Shown here in pieces: positions 25,891 through 33,797 of a DNA stretch of 64,000 nt (positions are counted from its first letter, which is position 1; each line of letters begins with the position of its first letter). Origin of the DNA: Lacisediminihabitans changchengi. Its GTDB lineage: Bacteria > Actinomycetota > Actinomycetes > Actinomycetales > Microbacteriaceae. Below the pieces are notes generated by a model. It made no database searches, was not told the origin of the DNA, and worked only from the letters and a program-made list of their open reading frames with translations. The stretch is from positions 286,925 through 350,924 of the forward strand of contig NZ_JAEPES010000004.1 in assembly GCF_016634425.1 (NCBI RefSeq), written 5' to 3'. A program made the translations under genes and the position numbers.

Positions 25891-27479
25891 GCACAGTAAC
25901 CACTGCTCACGACCGCCGCCGGTGGGCCGGGCTTGTCTTCATCAGCGTCGCCGTCGCCCTGATCATCGTCGATTCGACGATCGTGAACGTGGCGATCCCC
26001 TCGATCATCAAAGACCTCAGCATCACCTCCACCCAGGTGCAGTGGGTACAGGAGAGCTACACGCTCGTCTTCGCCGCGCTTCTGCTGGTATTCGGCGCGC
26101 TGGCCGACCGGTACGGACGACGACGGATGTTGCTGCTCGGCGTCATCGTCTTCGCTGCCAGCTCGGTGCTCGCGGCCCTCGCGCCCACCGGAGACCTGCT
26201 CATCGGCTCACGCGTGCTGCAGGGTGTCGGCGGCGCGATGGTGCTGCCGACCACGCTCTCCCTGATCAATGCGACCTTCCGCGGACGAGAGCGCGCCATC
26301 GCTTTCGCTGTCTGGGGGTCGACGATCGGCGGCATGGTCGCGGTCGGCCCCCTGCTCGGTGGCTGGCTGACCACCTACTTCTCGTGGCGGTGGGCGTTCG
26401 GCATCAACATCCCGTTCGGTGTCGCGATCGTGATCGGCGTTCTGCTGTTCGTCGCGCCGTCGAAAGACCCGAGCGCGACCGGACGAGTGGATGTCGTCGG
26501 CGCGGCCCTGTCGGTGGTGACGAGCGCGACGCTCGTGTTCGGCCTCATCGAGGGACGCACCTACGGCTGGTGGCTGATCAAGAAGGGGGTGGATTGGCCG
26601 CTCGCTCTGTCGCCGGTGCCCATCGCCTTCGCGATAACGGTGGTGGCCGGCATCCTGTTCGTCCTCTGGGGGCTGCGTCGCCAGCGGCGAGGGCTCTCGC
26701 CACTGCTCGCCTTCGACCTGTTCCGCATCGCGTCATTCCGCAACGGCAATATCGCGGCGATGATCGTGTCTCTGGGAGAGTTCGGCATCATCCTGTCGCT
26801 ACCGCTCTGGCTGCAGAACGTTCTCGGCTACGACGCGCTGCAGACCGGGTTCATCCTGCTGGCGCTCGCCATCGGGTCGTTCGTGGCCAGCGGATTCGCC
26901 GGAGCGTTCGGCAATCGCATCGCGCCCGTGACCATCGTTCGGGTCGGCATCGCGGCCGAGATCTTAGGGGTCGCGGGTCTGGGCGTGGTGATCTCGGCCT
27001 CCGCCAGCTGGGGCATCATCGTGCCGTTCCTCTTCGTCTACGGTTTCGGGGTCGGGCTCGCGACAGCGCAGCTGACCGGCGTCGTGCTCAAGGATGTCCC
27101 GATTGAGAAGAGCGGTCAGGGTTCCGGCACGCAGAGCACCGCACGGCAGATCGGATCAGCGCTCGGCATCGCCATCCTCGGCACGGTGCTATTCACCTCC
27201 GCCGGCAGCGCGCTCGATGCCCGCCTCAGCGACGTGCCCGACGCGCAACGCACGCAGATCGTGAACACCGTGGTGGACAGCGCCGGTGCGGCGATCCCGG
27301 CTCTGGCGAAACAGAACGCTCAGGTCGGCGACGCCGCGAAGGTCGCCTTCAGCGACGCCACCCGATACTCGGCTTTTGCCGCGGCCGGATTCCTCGTCTT
27401 GGGTCTCATCGCGACGCTGCGACTCGGGCGCTCTCGCCCGGAGGACGAGCGTCCCGGTAACCGTCCGCCAACAGGCTGA
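25887..27479 (+). CDS. DHA2-family (14-helix) MFS drug exporter
   Basis: This 530-residue proton-driven exporter is of the EmrB/QacA type. It shows the antiporter motif A equivalent GALADRYGRRRMLL between helices 2 and 3, and motif C-like GPLLGGWLTTYFSWRWAFGINIP near helix 5. About 14 membrane segments fit the length. Translation is coupled to the TspO-like gene. With the MarR gene it forms a typical substrate-inducible efflux module; the substrates are unknown. Confidence 0.92.
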   Translation: MSTVTTAHDRRRWAGLVFISVAVALIIVDSTIVNVAIPSIIKDLSITSTQVQWVQESYTLVFAALLLVFGALADRYGRRRMLLLGVIVFAASSVLAALAPTGDLLIGSRVLQGVGGAMVLPTTLSLINATFRGRERAIAFAVWGSTIGGMVAVGPLLGGWLTTYFSWRWAFGINIPFGVAIVIGVLLFVAPSKDPSATGRVDVVGAALSVVTSATLVFGLIEGRTYGWWLIKKGVDWPLALSPVPIAFAITVVAGILFVLWGLRRQRRGLSPLLAFDLFRIASFRNGNIAAMIVSLGEFGIILSLPLWLQNVLGYDALQTGFILLALAIGSFVASGFAGAFGNRIAPVTIVRVGIAAEILGVAGLGVVISASASWGIIVPFLFVYGFGVGLATAQLTGVVLKDVPIEKSGQGSGTQSTARQIGSALGIAILGTVLFTSAGSALDARLSDVPDAQRTQIVNTVVDSAGAAIPALAKQNAQVGDAAKVAFSDATRYSAFAAAGFLVLGLIATLRLGRSRPEDERPGNRPPTG

Positions 27480-27541
27480 AATCACCGAATCATCCGCCAA
27501 CAGGACAGATTCGGAGGTATTGCGGCGGCCATCCTGTTGGC
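27465..27541. repeat. GCCAACAGG repeats downstream of the MFS gene
   Basis: TCCGCCAACAGG occurs at 27465-27476 (overlapping the end of the MFS frame) and again at 27494, 29 bp on. Its inverted copy TCCTGTTGGC is at 27532-27541. GCCAACAGGA/TCCTGTTGGC (27496-27505 and 27532-27541) is a perfect 10-bp inverted repeat with a 26-nt loop. It could be a terminator-like structure for these convergent genes, but there is no T tract. Confidence 0.5.
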
Positions 27542-27562
27542 TGCAGGGCGGGTTGGGCGCGA

Positions 27563-28270
27563 CTAGGAGCGTTCGCGGTGGAAGAAGCGGTGCACCCGCT
27601 CCCGCACGGTGGCGGCGGGCGGCTCGTTGTAGACGCCGGCGAGCTCCTGGCCGCTGAGGGCATGGATCGCGGCCATGATCTCATCCGTCGCCGCACGGCG
27701 GGCTCGGCCCGATGTCGCCGGACCGTGAGCGCTGAGATCCAACGGCTCGCCGAACTGCACCGTCACCTTCGCCAGCCGGGGAACGGATGACCCCACCGGC
27801 TGCAACTCCTCGGTGCCGGTGAGCGCGACCGGAACCACCGGTGCCCCCGACGTGAGCGCCAACCAGGCGACGCCGGTGCGGCCGCGGTAGAGCCGACCGT
27901 CGAGCGAGCGGGTGCCCTCCGGATAGATGGAAAAGGCTTCGCCTGCCTCGAGCACGGAGAGCCCGGCATCCAGGGCGTCCTGCGCGGCCGCGGCGGAACC
28001 ACGCTCGACCGGGATGGCCCCCACGCCGCTGAAGAATGCCTTCGAGAGCCGGCCGCGCATCCCGGTGCCGGTGAAATAGCTCGCCTTGGCGAGAAAAGAG
28101 ACCGATCTCGGGGCGACGAGCGTGATCACGATGCTGTCCGCGAAGGAGAGATGGTTGCTCGCGAGGATGACCGCGCCATGCTTCGGCACATTCGACCGCC
28201 CGATGATCGTGGGCCGGAACAGGGCGCGGCCGAACGGGGCGAGCGTCGCTCGCGCGAGGAATTTCAGCAC
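27563..28270 (-). CDS. 1-acyl-sn-glycerol-3-phosphate acyltransferase (PlsC family)
   Basis: The 235-residue acyltransferase is expected to add the second acyl chain to lysophosphatidic acid at the membrane. The catalytic HX4D is in NHLSFADS (His40, Asp45) and the glycerol-phosphate site is PEGTRS (117-122). The GTG start follows AGGAG. It is convergent with the MFS exporter and divergent from the polysaccharide locus. Confidence 0.9.
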   Translation of the reverse strand: MLKFLARATLAPFGRALFRPTIIGRSNVPKHGAVILASNHLSFADSIVITLVAPRSVSFLAKASYFTGTGMRGRLSKAFFSGVGAIPVERGSAAAAQDALDAGLSVLEAGEAFSIYPEGTRSLDGRLYRGRTGVAWLALTSGAPVVPVALTGTEELQPVGSSVPRLAKVTVQFGEPLDLSAHGPATSGRARRAATDEIMAAIHALSGQELAGVYNEPPAATVRERVHRFFHRERS

Positions 28271-28592
28271 GTGATTGTCTCCTGGCCTTGCCGACGTGGC
28301 AGCGAGCGGTGGTCTACACGAACGAGGGGGTGGGTAGACCGTTCGGTATGTCCCCTTGAAGTGGGGATGTGGTGCCCACCGGCCACACGCTAGCCTGGGC
28401 GAGCATCACTACCGCGGACTTACCCCGCACCTGTCCACCCTGGCAGGTGTTGTGCGCGGAGAGTGAGGCACATACCCACGTTTCCCTGTAACCCGATTAT
28501 GCAGGATTGGCATCAATGTACCCGACATTGCACGCCTGGCGACCCATCCAGGCAGTTACCACCGCGCTCGAAAACCTCTCCGGGGGTGCTCT
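28271..28592. other. 322-bp gene-free region before the polysaccharide locus
   Basis: No coding frame is supported here. It contains small inverted repeats, CACCTG...CAGGTG (around 28428-28449) and CCCCTTGAAGTGGGG (around 28353), and the sites for transcription of plsC leftward and the polysaccharide genes rightward. I found no convincing -35/-10 pair and no recognisable riboswitch. Confidence 0.5.
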
Positions 28593-30113
28593 GTGAGCAG
28601 CGTCGGCAGAACCCTCTCTCCGCTGGAATCACTTGTCGGCGCGAACCACGGTCGAACCTTTTCCGGACGCACGGGCGATACCCCCCGAGTGGGGCTCGCC
28701 TGGAGCCGCCGCTACCGTCTTCTGCTCACGACCAGCGACGCCGCGGTCATCGCCCTCGCGGTAACCGTGGCATTCCTCGGCCGCTTCGGCCTCGGCGACG
28801 CCGAGCTCTCGGTCGCCGGCGTCTCGGTGCAGTACCAGGTGGTCGCCCTCATCGTCGGCCTCCTCTGGTTTGTCACCATCGGTGCCTTCCGCACCCGCGC
28901 CACCCGAATGCTCGGCGTCGGTTTCGCCGAATACCGCAGCGTGGTCAACGCCAGCCTCTTCATCTTCGGCCTGCTCGCGATCGCCTTCCTGATCTTCCAG
29001 GTGCAGATCGCCCGGGGCTTCTTCATCGTCGCCCTGCCAATCGGCCTCGCTGCCCTGCTGCTCGAGCGCTGGATCTGGCGCCGCTGGCTCAACCACATGC
29101 GCAACGACGGGCACTACCTGTCGCGGGCCATCGTGGTCGGCAGTCCGGCCGAAGTGGCCTACGTGGTCAAGCAGATCGAAAAGAAGTCAGGGGCCGCATA
29201 CAGCATCGTCGGCATGGCGCTCCCCGAGGGCGACCACTTGGCTCTCGACTTCGCCGGCGAGCCGGTTCCTCTGGTGTCGAGCCTCGACCACGTCGCCGAG
29301 GCCGCTCACATGCATGGCGCAGATGCGGTAATCGTGGCTGGCGAGTCGAGCGGCGGCGGCACCTTCATCCGTGACCTCGGTTGGGCGCTCGAGGGCAGTG
29401 GGTCGGAGTTAGTCGTGGCATCGGGCCTGACCAACGTCGCTGGCCCGCGCATCCATTTCCGTCCGGTCGAGGGCTTGCCGCTCATGCACGTGGAGCTGCC
29501 GCAGTTCGAGGGCGGCAAGCACCTCGCGAAGCGCCTGTTCGACATTGCCGTCTCTGGGGCTGCGCTCGTCTTCCTCGCCCCGTTCTTCGCCATCGTCGCC
29601 GTCGCGATCCGTCGCGACAGCGAGGGCGGGGTATTCTTCCGCCAGGAGCGCGTCGGCCGCAACGGCGAAACGTTCCCCATGATCAAGTTCCGCTCGATGG
29701 TGCAGACCGCCGAGGCAGACCTGAAGGGCCTGCTCGATCAGAACGAAGGCAGCGGTCCGCTGTTCAAGCTCAAGCACGATCCGCGCATCACCCGCCTCGG
29801 CGCCATGCTGCGAAAATACTCGATCGACGAACTCCCGCAGTTCTGGAACGTTCTGATGGGCCACATGAGCCTGGTCGGACCGCGCCCGCCGCTGGAGAGC
29901 GAGGTCAAGGATTACGAGAAGCACGTCCACCGCCGCCTGTACATCAAACCAGGGCTCACCGGCATGTGGCAGGTGAATGGCCGCTCCGACCTCAGCTGGG
30001 AGGAGAGCGTGAGACTCGACCTCTACTATGTCGAGAACTGGTCGCTCACCGGCGACCTGATCATCCTGTGGCGCACGTTCAAGGTCGTCACGAATCCGGT
30101 CGGAGCGTACTGA
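28593..30113 (+). CDS. polyprenyl glycosylphosphotransferase (initiating enzyme of polysaccharide synthesis)
   Basis: This membrane enzyme transfers a sugar-1-phosphate to undecaprenyl phosphate to start repeat-unit assembly. The 506-residue protein has four N-terminal helices (about 45-160), a soluble Rossmann-like middle part (about 170-310), a fifth helix near 315-340 and the C-terminal bacterial sugar transferase domain. That domain contains KFRSMV, KYSIDELPQFWNVL, MSLVGPRPP and KPGLTGMWQVNGRS, as in WbaP/CpsE. The GTG start is preceded by GGGGG. Its stop overlaps the next start (TGATG). Confidence 0.95.
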   Translation: MSSVGRTLSPLESLVGANHGRTFSGRTGDTPRVGLAWSRRYRLLLTTSDAAVIALAVTVAFLGRFGLGDAELSVAGVSVQYQVVALIVGLLWFVTIGAFRTRATRMLGVGFAEYRSVVNASLFIFGLLAIAFLIFQVQIARGFFIVALPIGLAALLLERWIWRRWLNHMRNDGHYLSRAIVVGSPAEVAYVVKQIEKKSGAAYSIVGMALPEGDHLALDFAGEPVPLVSSLDHVAEAAHMHGADAVIVAGESSGGGTFIRDLGWALEGSGSELVVASGLTNVAGPRIHFRPVEGLPLMHVELPQFEGGKHLAKRLFDIAVSGAALVFLAPFFAIVAVAIRRDSEGGVFFRQERVGRNGETFPMIKFRSMVQTAEADLKGLLDQNEGSGPLFKLKHDPRITRLGAMLRKYSIDELPQFWNVLMGHMSLVGPRPPLESEVKDYEKHVHRRLYIKPGLTGMWQVNGRSDLSWEESVRLDLYYVENWSLTGDLIILWRTFKVVTNPVGAY

Positions 30114-30754
30114 TGATCGACCACTTTCGCGATGTCTCGGCTGAGAATGAGACGCCGACCCCGCACTCTGCCCAGATAGCCCCCACTGCGGACATCGACC
30201 CCAGGTCGAGCATCGGGGAAGGCAGCATGGTGTGGCATCTCGCCCAGGTTCGCGAATACGCGCACGTGGGCAACGGGTCGATCGTGGGCCGCGGCGCGTA
30301 CATCGGCCCCGGAGTGATCGTCGGTCAGAACTGCAAAATCCAGAATTACGCGCTGGTGTACGAGCCGGCGCTGCTCGAGGACGGCGTCTTCGTCGGCCCC
30401 TCGGTCGTCTTCACCAACGACGTCTTCCCGCGCGCCATCAACACCGACGGCACCCGCAAGTCGAACGATGACTGGCATGCGGTTGGCGTCACCGTGCGCA
30501 CTGGCGCCTCGATCGGAGCGCGAGCCGTGTGCATCGCGCCCATCACGATCGGCCGCTGGGCTCTCATCGCTGCGGGAGCGGTGGTCACCAAGGATGTTCC
30601 CGACTTCGCGCTCGTGGCCGGCGTGCCGGCGAAGCGCGTCGGCTGGGTCGGCCGCAGCGGTTCGCCGCTGATGGCCGAGGGCGACGGCTTCTTCCTCTGC
30701 CCGGTCTCCGGCGAGCGCTACCTCGAAATCGACGGACTGCTTCGGCAGGTCTGA
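30113..30754 (+). CDS. WbpD/WlbB-like left-handed-beta-helix sugar N-acetyltransferase
   Basis: The 213-residue protein is built of hexapeptide repeats: SIGEGSMVWHLAQVREYAHV, then IGPGVIVGQNCKIQNYALVY, then DGVFVGPSVVFTNDVFPRAI. These closely resemble WbpD/WlbB, which acetylates the 3-amino group of UDP-2-acetamido-3-amino-2,3-dideoxy-glucuronic acid. The His in VWHLAQ corresponds to a residue conserved in that group. Starting in the stop codon of the phosphotransferase, it is translationally coupled. It could pair with the DegT and Gfo/Idh enzymes of the leftward arm. Confidence 0.85.
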   Translation: MIDHFRDVSAENETPTPHSAQIAPTADIDPRSSIGEGSMVWHLAQVREYAHVGNGSIVGRGAYIGPGVIVGQNCKIQNYALVYEPALLEDGVFVGPSVVFTNDVFPRAINTDGTRKSNDDWHAVGVTVRTGASIGARAVCIAPITIGRWALIAAGAVVTKDVPDFALVAGVPAKRVGWVGRSGSPLMAEGDGFFLCPVSGERYLEIDGLLRQV

Positions 30755-30777
30755 GCACGGGAACGGCGGAGCGAGAT

Positions 30778-31482
30778 ATGGGTACCCCAAAGAAGCTAGT
30801 GACACCCCGCCGGCTGATCGCCGTCGGGGCCGTGCTCGCGGCTGTCGTGCTCGTGGTCGGGATCGGTTTCACCGCGCTGTCGTCTGGCATGAGCACCGGT
30901 CAGGCAGGCAAATCGGCTCACGGTTCGGCGGGTCCGTCTTCCTCGAATTCGGCGACAGATGACTCGGCGGCTGGCGCCGACACGGAGACTGGCGCCGACA
31001 CGGAGGCTGGGGCCGCTGACACGACTCCGTCGCCGCGTCCCACCGCTCCTCGCACGGCCACCGAGGTCGAAGCAGGCGGGTCCGTCAGCCACACCCTCCC
31101 GCCGTCGGCGCCCAGCGCGCCTCTCGTCTCACTACCGTTGCCGGCGTCGGCAAGCGCGCTGAAGAAGCTCGTCACCGGGTTCCCGGTCGCCGTGCTCGTG
31201 ATGCCCTCGGCAACGATCGTCGACTCGTCCGTCTCGTCGAGTGGCGACATCCTTCAGGCGACGCTCTCCGCGAAGACCACGGCCGATAGCGACGACGTCA
31301 TCACCTACTATGAAAAGCAATTCGCGAAGGTTGGACTTGTGGGGAGTTCGACTCCGGCTTCGGGGGGAAGCCTCTCGTACTCCTTCGTCCGGGGAAGCAA
31401 CTCCATCGCTCTCACGGTGAAGCCGAGCAAGTCCGGAGGCTCCACCTTCACGTTATTCGGAGTTCTGAACGCCAGCGCGTAA
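30778..31482 (+). CDS. membrane-anchored, Ser/Thr/Ala-rich exported protein of unknown function
   Basis: The 234-residue protein has an N-terminal helix (about 13-38), then a disordered segment rich in Ser, Ala, Asp and Thr (about 40-110, with a GADTE repeat). A C-terminal domain of about 100 residues follows, containing DDVITYYEKQFAKVGL and SLSYSFVRGSNSIALTVKPS, which looks like a small alpha/beta domain. I do not recognise the family. Its position between the WbpD-like enzyme and an MFS protein ties it to the surface-polymer locus. Confidence 0.75.
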   Translation: MGTPKKLVTPRRLIAVGAVLAAVVLVVGIGFTALSSGMSTGQAGKSAHGSAGPSSSNSATDDSAAGADTETGADTEAGAADTTPSPRPTAPRTATEVEAGGSVSHTLPPSAPSAPLVSLPLPASASALKKLVTGFPVAVLVMPSATIVDSSVSSSGDILQATLSAKTTADSDDVITYYEKQFAKVGLVGSSTPASGGSLSYSFVRGSNSIALTVKPSKSGGSTFTLFGVLNASA

Positions 31483-31503
31483 CAGCTGAAGGGGGGCGAA
31501 TAG

Positions 31504-32787
31504 ATGTACATCTCACTGAACGACCGGGGCGACGAGGCAAGCGCTGACGAGTCTGCTGCGGCAAATCCGACGCCGCCCGGAGCCAAAAAAGCGCTCGTTC
31601 GCGTTTCCTCCGTTGTCATCACCCTGGGTATCGTCAGCATGCTCACCGATGTCTCATCCGAGTCGGTGGCGGCAATCCTGCCGCTGTACATCACCAGCGC
31701 GATGGGCCTGTCGACCATCGCCTACGGCTTCATCGACGGCCTCTATCAGGGCGTCAGCGCATTCGTTCGCATCGGCGGCGGGTGGGCAGCCGACCGCGCC
31801 GACCGTCCGAAGTGGATCGCCTTCGCGGGATACGGGCTCTCGGCGGTCGCCAAGATCTGGCTGTTGCTCGCCACCGGATTCGCCGCTATCGCCGCGGTGG
31901 TCGCTGTCGATCGCATCGGCAAGGGCATCCGCACCGCTCCCCGTGACGCCCTCATCACGGCATCCTCAGAGCCATCGAATCTCGGCCACTCGTTCGGGGT
32001 ACACCGGATGCTCGACACCATCGGTGCCGCGGTCGGGCCACTTCTCGCCTTCCTCGTCCTCTTCTTCGTCCCCACGGGCTACACGATCGTGTTCGTCATC
32101 TCGCTCGCCTTCGCGGCTCTCGGAGTCATCGTGCTCGGCCTCCTGGTGCCGAACCGTCGCCCCCGCGCGGAACGGGCGAAAGCGCTCACCCGTCCGCCGC
32201 TGCGCTGGCGTGATCTCAACGAACCTCGGCTGCGCCGCCTGGTGATCGTCGCCGGCATCCTGGGTCTGCTCACCATCGGTGACGGCTTCGTCTACCTCTC
32301 GCTGCAGGCACGGAGCGATTTCGCCGCCACCTGGTTCCCGCTGCTCTACGTCGGCACCAACATCGCTTTCTTCGTCTTTGCGATTCCGCTCGGCCGCATC
32401 GCCGACCGGGTGGGCCGCTGGCGCGTCTTTCTGTTCGGACACATCGCGCTCGTGCTTGCCTACGCCTGCACGGTGCTCCCGTTCGGCGGGCCGACCATCA
32501 CGATCCTCTGTCTGGTGCTGCTCGGCGCCTTCTACGCGGCGACGGATGGCGTGCTCGCCGCCCTCGCCGCACAGTTCTCCCCGCCGGACGGCATCGCCAG
32601 TGGGATCGCGGCGGCGCAAACCGTCGTGGCCGTGGCCCGACTGCTCGCCTCCACCGGATTCGGAGTGCTCTGGTTCGCCATCGGCCGCGGCAACGCGGTG
32701 CTCATCGCTGCCGCCGCTCTCGCGATCGCTATCCCGATCGCCTGGTTCTTGCTGCGGTCGCTGCGCTCGAAGGCGACGACGGCGTGA
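31504..32787 (+). CDS. MFS transporter of the polysaccharide locus
   Basis: The 427-residue protein has about 12 helices after a hydrophilic N-terminus of 30 residues. It shows the MFS loop RIGGGWAADRADRPKW between helices 2 and 3 and a matching loop GRIADRVGRWRVF in the second half. An intracellular segment DRIGKGIRTAPRDALI resembles a group of MFS proteins of unknown substrate. A role in exporting a precursor or a small substituent of the polymer is possible but unproven. The stop overlaps the GTG start of the next gene. Confidence 0.88.
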   Translation: MYISLNDRGDEASADESAAANPTPPGAKKALVRVSSVVITLGIVSMLTDVSSESVAAILPLYITSAMGLSTIAYGFIDGLYQGVSAFVRIGGGWAADRADRPKWIAFAGYGLSAVAKIWLLLATGFAAIAAVVAVDRIGKGIRTAPRDALITASSEPSNLGHSFGVHRMLDTIGAAVGPLLAFLVLFFVPTGYTIVFVISLAFAALGVIVLGLLVPNRRPRAERAKALTRPPLRWRDLNEPRLRRLVIVAGILGLLTIGDGFVYLSLQARSDFAATWFPLLYVGTNIAFFVFAIPLGRIADRVGRWRVFLFGHIALVLAYACTVLPFGGPTITILCLVLLGAFYAATDGVLAALAAQFSPPDGIASGIAAAQTVVAVARLLASTGFGVLWFAIGRGNAVLIAAAALAIAIPIAWFLLRSLRSKATTA

Positions 32788-33797
32788 CGACGCGACTCCG
32801 ACTGATCATCGCCGGAGCCCTCGCGGTCATCCTTCTCGGCGGAGCTATCGCGTACGCCGTCGTCGCCATCTCGAACTATCAGGCCCGCATCTCCGCACCG
32901 AGCGGGGTGAGCACGACCACGGCAGCGAAAGCGAGCGATGCGCCGCGAGTGGTGTTCCGCAACACCGCGACCGGCGCCGGGTACGGGCTGATCGCAAGCG
33001 TTCCACTCGGCGACCCGACGGGTACACGCACGGTCAGCGACATCCCGTGCGATCGTGTGTATCAGACCACGAAGTTCACCACCTGCCTGCGCATCGATCG
33101 CGGCGTCGTCACCACCTTCGGCGCGTACCTGCTCGACAACGACGGCAAGCAGCTGGACAAGTGGGGACTTCCCGGGCTCCCCAGCCGCACCAGGATCTCG
33201 CCCGACTCGAGGCTCGCCTCCTACACCGCGTTTATCACCGGTGAGGCATACGCGACCGTCGGATTCTCTGTCGGCACCCACATCGTCAGCACCGCTGGCA
33301 AGGATTATGGCGATCTGGAGAGCTTCACCTTCACCGTCGACGGCAGCCCCATCACTTCAACCGATCGCAACTTCTGGGGGGTGACGTTCACCGACGACGA
33401 CAACATCTTCTACGCGACAGGCGCGACGAATGGCAAGACCTGGTTGGTGAAGGGCGACCTCGCGGCGCGAACGCTCACCGCCATCCATGAGACCGCCGAG
33501 TGTCCCTCCATCTCGCCCGACGGAAAGCTGATCGCCTACAAGAAGAACGTGTCGACCACGGCGAGCCCGTTCTGGAACATCGCGGTGCTCACCCTCGCGA
33601 CCGGAGTGGAGAAGATCCTTCCCGAGAAGCGCAGCATCGACGACCAGGTGGACTGGCTGAACGATTCGACGCTGCTCTATGGTGTTCCGCGTGACTCCAC
33701 CGCCGGCGATAGTGATATCTGGTCGATTCCGGCCAACGGATCGGCGGCACCGAAGGTCTACATCGACCATGCCTGGTCACCCTCGGTGGTGAACTGA
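32784..33797 (+). CDS. membrane-anchored TolB-like beta-propeller protein
   Basis: The 337-residue protein has an N-terminal membrane helix (about 7-30). Its extracytoplasmic part carries repeats of the WD/TolB type (LASYTAFITG, CPSISPDGKLIAYKK, DQVDWLNDSTLLYG, DSDIWSIPANGS), suggesting a beta-propeller. No catalytic residues stand out. Coupling to the MFS protein upstream (overlap) and to the glycosyltransferase fusion downstream (one-base overlap) shows that it belongs to the same operon. It may bind polymer or scaffold the export complex; this is inference. Confidence 0.75.
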   Translation: MTTRLRLIIAGALAVILLGGAIAYAVVAISNYQARISAPSGVSTTTAAKASDAPRVVFRNTATGAGYGLIASVPLGDPTGTRTVSDIPCDRVYQTTKFTTCLRIDRGVVTTFGAYLLDNDGKQLDKWGLPGLPSRTRISPDSRLASYTAFITGEAYATVGFSVGTHIVSTAGKDYGDLESFTFTVDGSPITSTDRNFWGVTFTDDDNIFYATGATNGKTWLVKGDLAARTLTAIHETAECPSISPDGKLIAYKKNVSTTASPFWNIAVLTLATGVEKILPEKRSIDDQVDWLNDSTLLYGVPRDSTAGDSDIWSIPANGSAAPKVYIDHAWSPSVVN

